From the NCBI GenBank assembly GCA_964586655.1, contig CAZPGY010000008.1, positions 1 to 64,000 of the forward strand: a stretch of DNA of 64,000 nucleotides, read 5' to 3'. The position numbers and the translations under genes were made by a program. The DNA comes from JAJYSO01 sp964586655 (GTDB lineage Bacteria > Bacteroidota > Bacteroidia > Flavobacteriales > Flavobacteriaceae). This document shows, one piece after another, positions 1 to 7,093 of the stretch (its first letter is position 1; each line of letters opens with the position of its first letter). The notes under the pieces were generated by a model, which searched no databases, was not told where the DNA came from, and saw only the letters and a program-made list of their open reading frames with translations.

Positions 1-105
1 TTTTTGACCAATCTGTTCGACGAACAACCTGAAAAGATTGTCTTATTGTACAAAAAACGCTGGCAAGTGGAACTTCTCTTCAAGAAACTAAACCACGTGG
101 TTTAG
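1..105 (+). mobile_element. IS4-family transposase, C-terminal fragment
   Basis: Reading frame 1 is open from the window edge to a TAG at 103-105. It carries YKKRWQVELLFKKL, which is the Y-(2)-R-(3)-E-(6)-K signature around the catalytic glutamate of IS4-family DDE transposases. The final lysine of the signature is replaced by Asn (codon 91-93) and the frame ends three residues later, whereas the family normally continues for some tens of residues. The break coincides with the 85-108 palindrome and with the broken end of the opposite-strand gene, so the element is cut here. The rest of the transposase lies upstream of the window. The family call is firm; whether the upstream part is intact cannot be seen. 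Confidence 0.8.
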
Positions 106-772
106 TTTGGTTGTAGAAATAATCCAAAACGCCCAAGCCTTTTGTGTGCCAAGAAGATAGAAGGGGTTTAAAATGAGGATTGTACAGAACTGTGGGGCGA
201 TTGTTTTTAAAGGAAATCGCTTTTTGTTTTTTAGGAATCGCATCTAACTTTGGATACCCCACTTTGGCATGATGCGCCGGCAAACGATTGAGCTTTTTTA
301 AATGTTCGATTACATAATCACCCCAGAGCAAATAGCTGTCAAAATCGAGAATATCTTTTCGGTAGGCATAGGCATGACCGGAAACCCCGTGAGAAATATA
401 AATCAATTTGGGTTTGTCTTTAATACCGCGATCCCGATGGATATAGTGGTGATAATAATCCGGAAAAACCAAGGCGTCATATTCGCGAAGCAGGTGGTTT
501 TTGTTTTTCTTAATCCAAAAACTGATTCTGGGTCTTTTTCGACTTTTAAGCTTGTCGGTAAAAGCCCTAAAAGCTTTGGTTTTTCGTTGTTCTACCAAGC
601 TTTTGTCGCCCCCGAGCCTCTTAATGGTTTTGTAGAGGAAACGGTGCTCGCCGGGATAAGTAATCAACTTGACCTCCTCTGTCTTGGCCAATTCGATGGC
701 CGGCCCCACAAAGTGCAGCAATTGATGGATGTCATCCAGGTATAGGAAGGCAATCTTGAATTTCTTTCGCAT
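80..772 (-). pseudogene. Truncated CDP-glycerol glycerophosphotransferase-like protein
   Basis: The 230-residue product starts MRKKFKIAFLYLDD and resembles the N-terminal and middle part of CDP-glycerol glycerophosphotransferase-family proteins (GT-B-like enzymes that modify surface polymers). Visible pieces are the ISHGVSGHAYAYR segment, the GYPKLDAI segment and the VLYNPHFKPLLSSW segment that opens the C-terminal donor-binding domain. The protein stops soon after YFYNQT with an unrelated tail, KPRGLVS, encoded by the palindrome at the IS4 junction. The family usually runs well past 300 residues, so roughly the last third is missing and activity is doubtful. It is divergent from a Kdo-kinase-like gene, which fits a role in envelope glycan decoration. 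Confidence 0.7.
85..108. repeat. Perfect 24-bp palindrome at the IS4/transferase junction
   Basis: AAACTAAACCAC is followed directly by its exact reverse complement. The left arm begins inside the transposase frame and the right arm ends inside the truncated transferase. Both coding sequences lose family similarity within it. It may be a real deletion or inversion joint formed at a short inverted repeat, or an assembly chimera. Confidence 0.85.
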
Positions 773-803
773 GACTTAAACCCCGAATTAATGCACAACT
801 TTA

Positions 804-825
804 CAAAAATATTATTGTATTTTTG
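804..825. promoter_or_regulatory. Divergent pair of -7 boxes
   Basis: CAAAAATA at 804-811 is the minus-strand -7 box TATTTTTG for the truncated transferase. TATTTTTG at 818-825 is a plus-strand -7 box five bases before the ATG of the kinase gene. Both fit the Bacteroidota consensus TAnnTTTG and are 6 bp apart. No clear -33 TTTG is visible for either. Confidence 0.5.
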
Positions 826-830
826 CCCTT

Positions 831-1592
831 ATGCATTCCCAATTTTCAGAGAAATATAAGGCTTATCAATCAAAGTTGACTCATTTTATCGATAATTTTC
901 GAAATGAGGGAGAAATTTATGGCGACCCCAAACGCAATACCTTAAAGTTATTTGATTTGGAAGGGGAGCTCATTAATATCAAATCTTTTAAGATTCCCAA
1001 CGCCGTAAATAAAATTGCTTATCGCTATTTTAGAAAGAGTAAAGCCAGACGCTCTTTTGAGCATGCGTTGTTTTTGTTGGAATGCGGAATCAAAACCCCG
1101 GAGCCCATTGCCTATTTTCAAGAAGATTCGGGCCTCCTTTTTGGAAAGAGTTACTATGTCTGCAAACACTTAACGTATGACTTTACCTACCGCGATTTGG
1201 TGCATGACGAACGCTTTCCCAATCGCTATGAAATCTTAAAACAGTTTACTCGGTTTACTTTTCAACTTCATGAAAACGGGGTGGAGTTTTTGGATCACTC
1301 TCCGGGTAACACGCTCATTATTAGTCAGCCTGAAAACAGATATGATTTTTATTTGGTCGACCTCAACCGCATGCAATTTCACGAAAAAATGACTTATGAG
1401 CAGCGCATCAAAAATTTTTCCAGATTGACTCCCGATAAGTATATGGTGCTTGAAATGAGTCGGGAATACGCGCGGTTAATTAAAGCAGATTCTGACCGCG
1501 TTTTTCACGATATGTGGGCAGCAACCGAAAAATTTCAAGAAAAATTCCACCGAAAAAGACGGCTAAAGGAAAAGCTCAAACGCAATTCCTAA
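831..1592 (+). CDS. Kdo/WaaP-type lipopolysaccharide core kinase
   Basis: The 253-residue protein has a small protein-kinase-like fold of the lipopolysaccharide kinase (Kdo/WaaP, InaA) group, which phosphorylates sugars of the lipid A core on the cytoplasmic side. Lysines at 51 and 54 are candidates for the ATP-binding lysine. FLDHSPGNTL (153-162) gives the catalytic Asp155 and Asn160 in HRD-loop spacing, and VDLN gives Asp177 as the metal-binding DFG equivalent. The basic C-terminus (KFHRKRRLKEKLKR) could bind membrane. It is divergent from the truncated glycerophosphotransferase-like gene, so both probably belonged to an envelope locus. The ATG at 831 is the only reasonable start. The kinase family is clear; the exact acceptor sugar is inferred. 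Confidence 0.85.
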   Translation: MHSQFSEKYKAYQSKLTHFIDNFRNEGEIYGDPKRNTLKLFDLEGELINIKSFKIPNAVNKIAYRYFRKSKARRSFEHALFLLECGIKTPEPIAYFQEDSGLLFGKSYYVCKHLTYDFTYRDLVHDERFPNRYEILKQFTRFTFQLHENGVEFLDHSPGNTLIISQPENRYDFYLVDLNRMQFHEKMTYEQRIKNFSRLTPDKYMVLEMSREYARLIKADSDRVFHDMWAATEKFQEKFHRKRRLKEKLKRNS

Positions 1593-1620
1593 AAAAACGG
1601 AATTTTAAAATAAGGGAGTA

Positions 1621-1781
1621 ATACCAAAGTGATTTATAAATTGGTCTAAAGATTTATAGGATAAATTTCAAAGGTCAAGGCAAAAAACGCAGTCATAGCC
1701 ATAGCTATGGCGAGTATTTTTAACGAAGAGATTTGGAATTTAGACATAAATATTGGACTAATTAATATTTCATTTTGGTAT
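1621..1781. repeat. Palindromic dispersed repeat, family 1, copy A
   Basis: This 161-bp element begins ATACCAAAGTGA and ends TCATTTTGGTAT, so its ends are inverted repeats. The two halves are imperfectly complementary along most of their length and the centre is the palindrome CCATAGCTATGG, so a single strand could fold into one long hairpin. Related copies lie at 26945-27113 and 49953-50121. It carries no gene. Copy A lacks the extra central GC-rich hairpin found in the other two. It ends 10 bp before the promoter of the next gene. Confidence 0.85.
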
Positions 1782-1790
1782 AATTGATGC

Positions 1791-1824
1791 TTTTTGCTGT
1801 TTTCTCTATAAAAGCCTATGTTTG
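1791..1824 (+). promoter_or_regulatory. Promoter of the metallophosphoesterase gene
   Basis: TTTTTG (1791-1796) is followed after 20 bp by TATGTTTG (1817-1824), matching the Bacteroidota -33/-7 consensus. The ATG of the gene follows only four bases after the -7 box, so the transcript would be leaderless or nearly so. Confidence 0.5.
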
Positions 1825-1828
1825 GTTT

Positions 1829-2563
1829 ATGGACAAAAGGACTTTGGTTATTGGTGATATTCACGGCGGCTATAAAGCGTTGGAACAGGTTTTGAATCGC
1901 GCTCGCGTCACAGTTGAAGACAAGCTCATTTTCTTGGGAGATTACGTAGACGGGTGGAGTGAATCAAAAACGGTAATCGACAAGTTGATAGCGCTGAGCA
2001 AAACCCATAATTGCATATTTATTCGCGGTAATCACGATGCGTTGTTTACGGAATATTTGAAGACAAGAAAACAAAATAAGCTGTGGCTTCGTCACGGTGG
2101 AGCATCTACCTTAAAAGCCTATGAAAACTGTAGCCCCAATACAATAAAGCAGCACCGGCATTTTTTAGAACACCTGCAAAATTACCATATCGATGACCAA
2201 AACCGCTTGTTTTTGCACGCCGGCTTTATCAATATGCACGGTCCTGAACAGGAGTATTATGCTTATATTTTTTACTGGGATCGTACTTTGTGGGAAACAG
2301 CATTGGCAACAGACAAGCATTTGGATGAGAGGAGTCTTTTTTATCCCAAACGCTTTACCCACTTTAAAGAAATATTTATTGGACATACCCCCACCATAAG
2401 AATTGGGGAAACAAAACCGGTGCAAGCCCTAAACCTGTGGAATGTGGATACCGGGGCAGCTTTTACGGGGACTTTATCGGCTTTGGATGTCGATACCAAA
2501 CAGGTGTATCAAAGCGATGAGGTTTGGAAATTGTATCCCGATGAAGAAGGGCGCAATCGGTAG
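1829..2563 (+). CDS. PPP-type metallophosphoesterase (Ser/Thr phosphatase-like)
   Basis: The 244-residue cytoplasmic phosphatase has the metal-site motifs of the calcineurin-like PPP family in order: GDIHGG (9-14), GDYVDG (37-42), RGNHD (66-70), then LFLHAG and FIGHTPT for the two late histidines. These bind two metal ions that activate water for phosphoester hydrolysis. The Arg that usually follows GDxxD is Gly. Relatives include bacterial PrpA/ApaH-like enzymes acting on phosphoproteins or dinucleoside polyphosphates, and the substrate cannot be told from sequence. The frame is open back to 1784, but the motif-based start is ATG 1829, directly after DIHGG-type family N-termini would begin. 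It is convergent with the ClC gene, with 23 bp between them. Confidence 0.85.
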   Translation: MDKRTLVIGDIHGGYKALEQVLNRARVTVEDKLIFLGDYVDGWSESKTVIDKLIALSKTHNCIFIRGNHDALFTEYLKTRKQNKLWLRHGGASTLKAYENCSPNTIKQHRHFLEHLQNYHIDDQNRLFLHAGFINMHGPEQEYYAYIFYWDRTLWETALATDKHLDERSLFYPKRFTHFKEIFIGHTPTIRIGETKPVQALNLWNVDTGAAFTGTLSALDVDTKQVYQSDEVWKLYPDEEGRNR

Positions 2564-2586
2564 CTTATAGCCAAACGAGCTACAAA

Positions 2587-4467
2587 TTATTCTTTTTCCT
2601 CTTGTTTAAATTTTTTGCCCTTTCTGAGAATTCCGAGGGTCCTGCGTCTCAAAGAAATATCCGGGGCCAATTCTTGGTTTTCCTGCATGACTTCGCGGTA
2701 ACTTTTGATGACATCACGGTATCCCAAAACCCCTATAATTTGATTGCCTTTCTTGCGGTCAACTACCGGAAGAACGTCAATGTCTTCAGTCGCCATAATC
2801 TCGACAGCCAGTCTAACATTGTCTTCTTTGGAAATGAAAATGCTCTTGCGTTTAACCAGCGGTTCAATAGGGCTGTCTTCATCTCGATGTTCACTAAACA
2901 GGCTTGAAGAGCTCATGATGCCAACAAACTTTCCATCTTCTCGAGAAACCACAAAATAGTTGCTTTTATATTCTTTGTGTTTATAAAGCCACTCGCGGAC
3001 GTCGCCAATGGTGCTGTCTGCACTGATGGCAAAGCTGTCTGATTTTACAAAATGTCCAACTTTCATACTGGCTAAAGCGTCCGATTCGTAGGAATCGGGT
3101 ACCCTCACTCCGCGACGCACAATTTTTTCGGTCATGATGGTGTTTTTCATGAGGATAAAAGAAATAAAATAAGCGGCAAAACAAGCGGCTAACAGGGGGA
3201 GCAAGGCATTGGCCTGCCCGGTGGTTTCGACGGCAAAAACGATGGAGGTCAATACTGCTCGCGACGAACCGGCAAACATAGCGCCCATGCCCAGCAGGGC
3301 ACACATGGGTAAGGAGAGGGCTACATCGGGGAATATTTCCATCAAAAAGAGTCCGACTAAGCTGCCACTGGCTCCACCAATGATGAATAATGGAGCCAAG
3401 GTTCCGCCGGCTGTTCCACTGCTGAGGGAAATGGACCAGGAGATAAACTTCATTAGGCAGAGTCCGAAGATAATGTGCAGCGGCAAAGAACCGGCTAATA
3501 AATTGCGAATATTATCATAGCCGACACCTAAGGTATTGGGATAAAAATAGCCCACCAACCCGGCTACCAATCCACCAATGGCGGGATACCACATAAAGTG
3601 AATGGGGATTTTGTTAAACATGTCCTCGGCAAAATAGGTAAACTTGGTCACTCCGATGGAAAGCACACCGACAACCAGGCCTAAAAAGCTATATATGGCC
3701 AGGGCATCCGGGGTGGGAATGGCCAAGTGGTCCATCACAAAAAAGGGCGCCGATTCAAAGAATATTTGGTGTCCTGCGGCACCGGTTACACAAGCCAGTG
3801 CTACAGGGATCAGCGAGCGCGGTGAAAACTCGAACAGGAGTAATTCTACCGAAAGGAAAATAGCGGCGATGGGCGTGCCAAAGATAGCGGCCATACCGGC
3901 TGCTGCACCGGCTGCTAAAATAATTTTGCGTTCGTTGTCTGAAATTTTTAGAATTTGCCCCAAGGTAGAACCCAGCGCACCCCCCGTAGAAATAATGGGG
4001 CCTTCAGCGCCAAAAGGACCACCGGTTCCAATGGCAAATACCGAAGCAATGGGTTTGAGGTAGGTGATGATGGGGTCTATTTTACTCTTGTTGGTCAATA
4101 TTTGCTCCATGGCTTCCGGGATGCCGTGTCCTTGGATTCCGCGAGAGCCGTATAGCGCCATTAAGCCTACAATCAAGCCGCCGATGGCCGGAATGAGAAT
4201 GACCCAAAGTCCCAAACTGTTTCCGGCCGGAGTTGCGTGGTCAAAAGAAAATTGTCCGTGAAAGGAAATATTGGTCAGCAGGTTGATAAATTCTATAAGG
4301 TAGTATGAAATTACGCTGATGCAAGCCGCAATAATAACCGCCAGAATACTGATGTATAAAATGCGTTTTTTTGAATGCCTTGATTGGGTGGCTCCGCTTC
4401 CCGATTCAGGGTTTGACCCCAAGTTCACGGAGATGGGAATGGCACCATCTGGTTTGTCTATTTTCAT
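2587..4467 (-). CDS. ClC chloride channel/transporter with two CBS domains
   Basis: The 626-residue membrane protein has a ClC core of about 10-12 helices (residues ~35-450) and a cytoplasmic tail with a CBS pair (~465-600). Ion-path motifs are GHGIPE (113-118, in place of GSGIP), GAEGP (153-157) with the gating glutamate Glu155 kept, and GGTLAP (354-359). The glutamate is compatible with a Cl-/H+ exchanger as well as a gated channel. CBS pairs of this family bind adenine nucleotides and could tie transport to energy state. The tail after the CBS pair is highly charged. A second ClC gene of a different subtype lies 960 bp upstream on the same strand, beyond a hemerythrin-like gene. Confidence 0.93.
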   Translation of the reverse strand: MKIDKPDGAIPISVNLGSNPESGSGATQSRHSKKRILYISILAVIIAACISVISYYLIEFINLLTNISFHGQFSFDHATPAGNSLGLWVILIPAIGGLIVGLMALYGSRGIQGHGIPEAMEQILTNKSKIDPIITYLKPIASVFAIGTGGPFGAEGPIISTGGALGSTLGQILKISDNERKIILAAGAAAGMAAIFGTPIAAIFLSVELLLFEFSPRSLIPVALACVTGAAGHQIFFESAPFFVMDHLAIPTPDALAIYSFLGLVVGVLSIGVTKFTYFAEDMFNKIPIHFMWYPAIGGLVAGLVGYFYPNTLGVGYDNIRNLLAGSLPLHIIFGLCLMKFISWSISLSSGTAGGTLAPLFIIGGASGSLVGLFLMEIFPDVALSLPMCALLGMGAMFAGSSRAVLTSIVFAVETTGQANALLPLLAACFAAYFISFILMKNTIMTEKIVRRGVRVPDSYESDALASMKVGHFVKSDSFAISADSTIGDVREWLYKHKEYKSNYFVVSREDGKFVGIMSSSSLFSEHRDEDSPIEPLVKRKSIFISKEDNVRLAVEIMATEDIDVLPVVDRKKGNQIIGVLGYRDVIKSYREVMQENQELAPDISLRRRTLGILRKGKKFKQEEKE

Positions 4468-4536
4468 TTGCGTTATGCTATTTATTCAAGTCAATTATAG
4501 AAATTAAAAATCTCCATTAAACAAGTGATTTCGTTC

Positions 4537-5004
4537 TTAAGATTCCCAAAACTTGTCTTTCCAAGGATGTTCCGGTACACTCAATTTTTTAAACTGCTCT
4601 CGGGCTTTATTCAATTGTTCAACAGATGCTTTTTCTTCAATTTGTTTATAAAGAATTCGCTCTTCAAAGCGGATGTAGCGCCCAATTTCATCTTCAATGC
4701 GGTTTAAAGATTTATACACTTCATCGGTGTTGTTGAAAAGCCTCAAAAGTCGGCGGTGATTGGCCAAAGCTTTTTTTACCCTCACATTTTCCAATCCCAA
4801 AATAGGGAAGAGGTATTCTTTTTCTATTTCGAGGTGAGGCAGGAGATAGTTTTCAAAAAACCAATCGGCATAAGCTTTTAGGCGGTGGGTTTCTACTCCG
4901 TTTCGAAGCCCTTGCGCTATTCTGAATCCAAATGATAGCGCTTGGAAATGTTCATCCTGTGCACTTTCAATCCTTTTTGAAGCAGCTTCTTCTTTTTTCT
5001 TCAT
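4537..5004 (-). CDS. Hemerythrin-like HHE domain protein
   Basis: The 155-residue, mostly helical soluble protein resembles the hemerythrin/HHE cation-binding family, which holds a di-iron centre in a four-helix bundle for O2, NO or iron handling. Candidate ligands are His19 (DEHFQAL), His57 and Glu61 (HLEIEKEYLFP), His83 (NHRRLL) and Glu113/114 (RFEERILYKQ). That is the expected H...HxxxE...H...E order. It lies 69 bp upstream of the ClC-CBS gene on the same strand and may be cotranscribed. The family call is good; the bound ligand and biological role are not determinable from sequence. Confidence 0.85.
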   Translation of the reverse strand: MKKKEEAASKRIESAQDEHFQALSFGFRIAQGLRNGVETHRLKAYADWFFENYLLPHLEIEKEYLFPILGLENVRVKKALANHRRLLRLFNNTDEVYKSLNRIEDEIGRYIRFEERILYKQIEEKASVEQLNKAREQFKKLSVPEHPWKDKFWES

Positions 5005-5036
5005 AACTGAAATAAACCGTCTTACAAGTTAGTAAT

Positions 5037-5189
5037 AGTTCATTTAAACTTTCTATTTATCAGCTGAAAATACGATTTTTTATTTCCTGTCTTGCTTTTC
5101 TTTATGCTATAGCAATTCAGTGTATAAAAAAGCATCATTCGAAACAGAAACGTTATTTTTCGCTTCAATTCTAAAAGTTTAAATGAACT
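5037..5189. repeat. Element bounded by perfect 16-bp inverted repeats
   Basis: AGTTCATTTAAACTTT at 5037-5052 is repeated as its exact reverse complement at 5174-5189, with about 120 bp of AT-rich sequence between and no ORF. It lies in the 420-bp gap upstream of the hemerythrin-like gene. A similar single arm (AAAGTTTAAATAAACTCATT) occurs at 60260-60279. It could be a MITE-like remnant. No target-site duplication is obvious. Confidence 0.6.
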
Positions 5190-5201
5190 CAATGAATTAG
5201 G

Positions 5202-5236
5202 TTCAATATATAAAATTATTTAAAAAATATATTGAA
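5202..5236. repeat. Short perfect hairpin
   Basis: TTCAATATAT (5202-5211) and ATATATTGAA (5227-5236) form a 10-bp stem with a 15-nt loop. It lies between the 16-bp inverted-repeat element and the family-2 repeat, making three palindromic units in a row. Confidence 0.5.
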
Positions 5237-5292
5237 ATTCAGCTAAAAAAGTATGATCTCCCTGATTTTAAGCGAGATAGAATTGTTGTTTT

Positions 5293-5420
5293 AATACCGT
5301 ACGGACAAATTATATAGTCCAATTTCGACTACGTCTCATTGCACTATTAGTTTGTACCCACGGTATTATACCATTAAAAACAGTATTATATTAGACTAAA
5401 ATTTAAATCATTTTGGTATA
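5293..5420. repeat. Palindromic dispersed repeat, family 2, copy A
   Basis: There are two units. 5367-5420 is a 54-bp block bounded by TATACCA and TGGTATA. 5293-5366 is a hairpin with arms AATACCGTACGGACAAA and TTTGTACCCACGGTATT (14 of 17 positions pair). In reverse complement the whole element lines up with 32026-32162: both have a 54-bp TATACCA...TGGTATA block followed by ATACCG, and 17 of 19 bases match around CGAAAnTGGACTATATA. The 5391-5420 end is also close to the ends of family 1. Confidence 0.75.
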
Positions 5421-5424
5421 AGAA

Positions 5425-6762
5425 TCATCTCCCTTGTTTTTTTGGGGATTCCTCTTCATTTAAAGATTTTTCTTTGTCCAATTGGGCCGCAATAAAAGGA
5501 GATTTGGGCGCCAAAAAGAAGCCGGTAAGCCCTGCAAAGAGAATGGGGAGAATTAGGGCATATCCGGTTAGGGTGGCCACCAACAAAACGCTGCTCAACA
5601 GGGTTCGAGTGACACAGGCATTTACGGCGGCCATACAGCACACCACGGCTAAGCCAAGGTTTTGGTATTCGGGAGAAACTTGATAGATGATCATTCCCAA
5701 GGTGGCGCCAATAAAGAAGATGGGCACGATAAACCCTCCTCGCCAACCTGAAGTAACGGTTAGGGTCATGCTAAATATTTTAACCAAGATGATGGCCACT
5801 AAGGCAGAAATTACCCAAGAATTTTCTAAAAGTACATTGACTTCAAAGTGAGAAAAGTATCGGGTGACCGGAAATTTCCAACCCAAAATTCCCAAAATAA
5901 TTCCACTGAGAGCGGTTTGAATATAAAAGGGGAGTTTGGCTTTTTTAAATCCTTTTTCCATAGAGCGAAATGCCCAAACAATCAACCAGCCGATTAAAGC
6001 ACCGATGACCCCATAGCCAATTCCCCATAAAAGGTCGCTCACGCCTTCACTGGAATGAAAATCAAAAGGCAATTTCCAAACCGGTTGGATGCCCATGCTG
6101 GTGATGAGTTGAAAGATGATATAAGCGGTTCCGGCGGTGACAAAGGCGGGAAGCAGTGCCCGGTAATATTGGGTTACTCTTTTGTGGTGCATAATTTCCA
6201 GAGCAAACAGGCTTCCACCGAGTGGAGAACCAAACATGGTGGTAAATCCTGCTGCCATTCCGGCGATACTCAAGGAACGATAATTATTGCCTTTTAGCCT
6301 CAATTTTTTGGCAAACCAGGAGCCTATGGAACCGTTGACTTGCACCATGGGCGCTTCCGGACCGGCATTACTTCCTATTCCGATGCCCAGTGCTGAGGTA
6401 ATGACCATGGGAATGTTGTTGCGGGTGTCTAATTTACCACCGTTGAAACGCACGTTGTTGACCACGATATCCAATTCTCCCGGATCGCCCCAAAAATGAA
6501 TGATAAGTCCGATAATTAATCCGCCGGTTCCCATCAAGGCCACAATGGCCCAGCCGTGATTGAAATATTCATGGGTAAATTCCATTAAATAAGCAATCAG
6601 CGTCCAGTACAAACCGGTGACCACTCCACAAATGAGTCCCAAAATAACCCAAGTGAAAAAGGACCGGGTAAATACAAAAGGATTCAGTACCAACGGAGAA
6701 ATCTGGTTGCGCAATTGCAACAATTTGCGTCGTCTTGAGAAACTGGATTTGCCTTTGCTCAT
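5425..6762 (-). CDS. ClC-type chloride channel/transporter, no CBS domain
   Basis: The 445-residue membrane protein has the ClC fold without a CBS tail. GPEAP (134-138, gating Glu136) and GGFIVP (342-347) stand for the GxExP and GxFxP anion motifs. The position of the first motif, GSGIP, is GDPGELD (92-98), which lacks the canonical serine. This puts it in a different subtype from the downstream CBS-ClC. The N-terminus (KGKSSFSRRRKLLQ) is basic and cytosolic, and the tail is polar. A minus-strand -7 box lies at 6810-6817. Anion selectivity and channel versus exchanger mode are open. Confidence 0.9.
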   Translation of the reverse strand: MSKGKSSFSRRRKLLQLRNQISPLVLNPFVFTRSFFTWVILGLICGVVTGLYWTLIAYLMEFTHEYFNHGWAIVALMGTGGLIIGLIIHFWGDPGELDIVVNNVRFNGGKLDTRNNIPMVITSALGIGIGSNAGPEAPMVQVNGSIGSWFAKKLRLKGNNYRSLSIAGMAAGFTTMFGSPLGGSLFALEIMHHKRVTQYYRALLPAFVTAGTAYIIFQLITSMGIQPVWKLPFDFHSSEGVSDLLWGIGYGVIGALIGWLIVWAFRSMEKGFKKAKLPFYIQTALSGIILGILGWKFPVTRYFSHFEVNVLLENSWVISALVAIILVKIFSMTLTVTSGWRGGFIVPIFFIGATLGMIIYQVSPEYQNLGLAVVCCMAAVNACVTRTLLSSVLLVATLTGYALILPILFAGLTGFFLAPKSPFIAAQLDKEKSLNEEESPKKQGR

Positions 6763-7093
6763 ATAAACCGTTCTAAACTAAGTTGGAGGATTCAAAAATT
6801 TAATCGCCGCAAATATAGAAAGCCGAATAGAAATATTCAGCCCTTTGAGGCTTATTTTTTAATTAATTTAAACAGTATAAGTTGTGTTTTTCTGTATTGG
6901 TTTTAGATAAAAATTCATAAAAACGCATTTTAAATCCGTAAATCTGTTTTTTCTTTATAATGAAGTCGAACGATGTTGGGTTGGTATGGTCGTCATTACG
7001 GTATGATTCGTATAATCGGGCTAAAGAATTGTGGAGTAAATTTTAAGAACAACATAAGGGGCCGGTTCATTGAACGACAGCCGCGTTAAATTT
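6763..7093. other. Intergenic region of 331 bp
   Basis: This AT-rich region has no credible ORF. A minus-strand -7 box TATATTTG (CAAATATA at 6810-6817) can drive the ClC gene that starts at 6762. Nothing else is recognisable. Confidence 0.5.

Noticed and set aside
302..745. 147-residue open frame on the plus strand
   Set aside because: Antisense to the transferase gene, with no family features. It is a shadow of the minus-strand gene.
1784..1828. Longer N-terminus for the phosphatase (MMLFAVFSIKAYVW)
   Set aside because: It would place hydrophobic residues before the GDIHGG motif and the promoter inside the gene. Family members start just before the motif.
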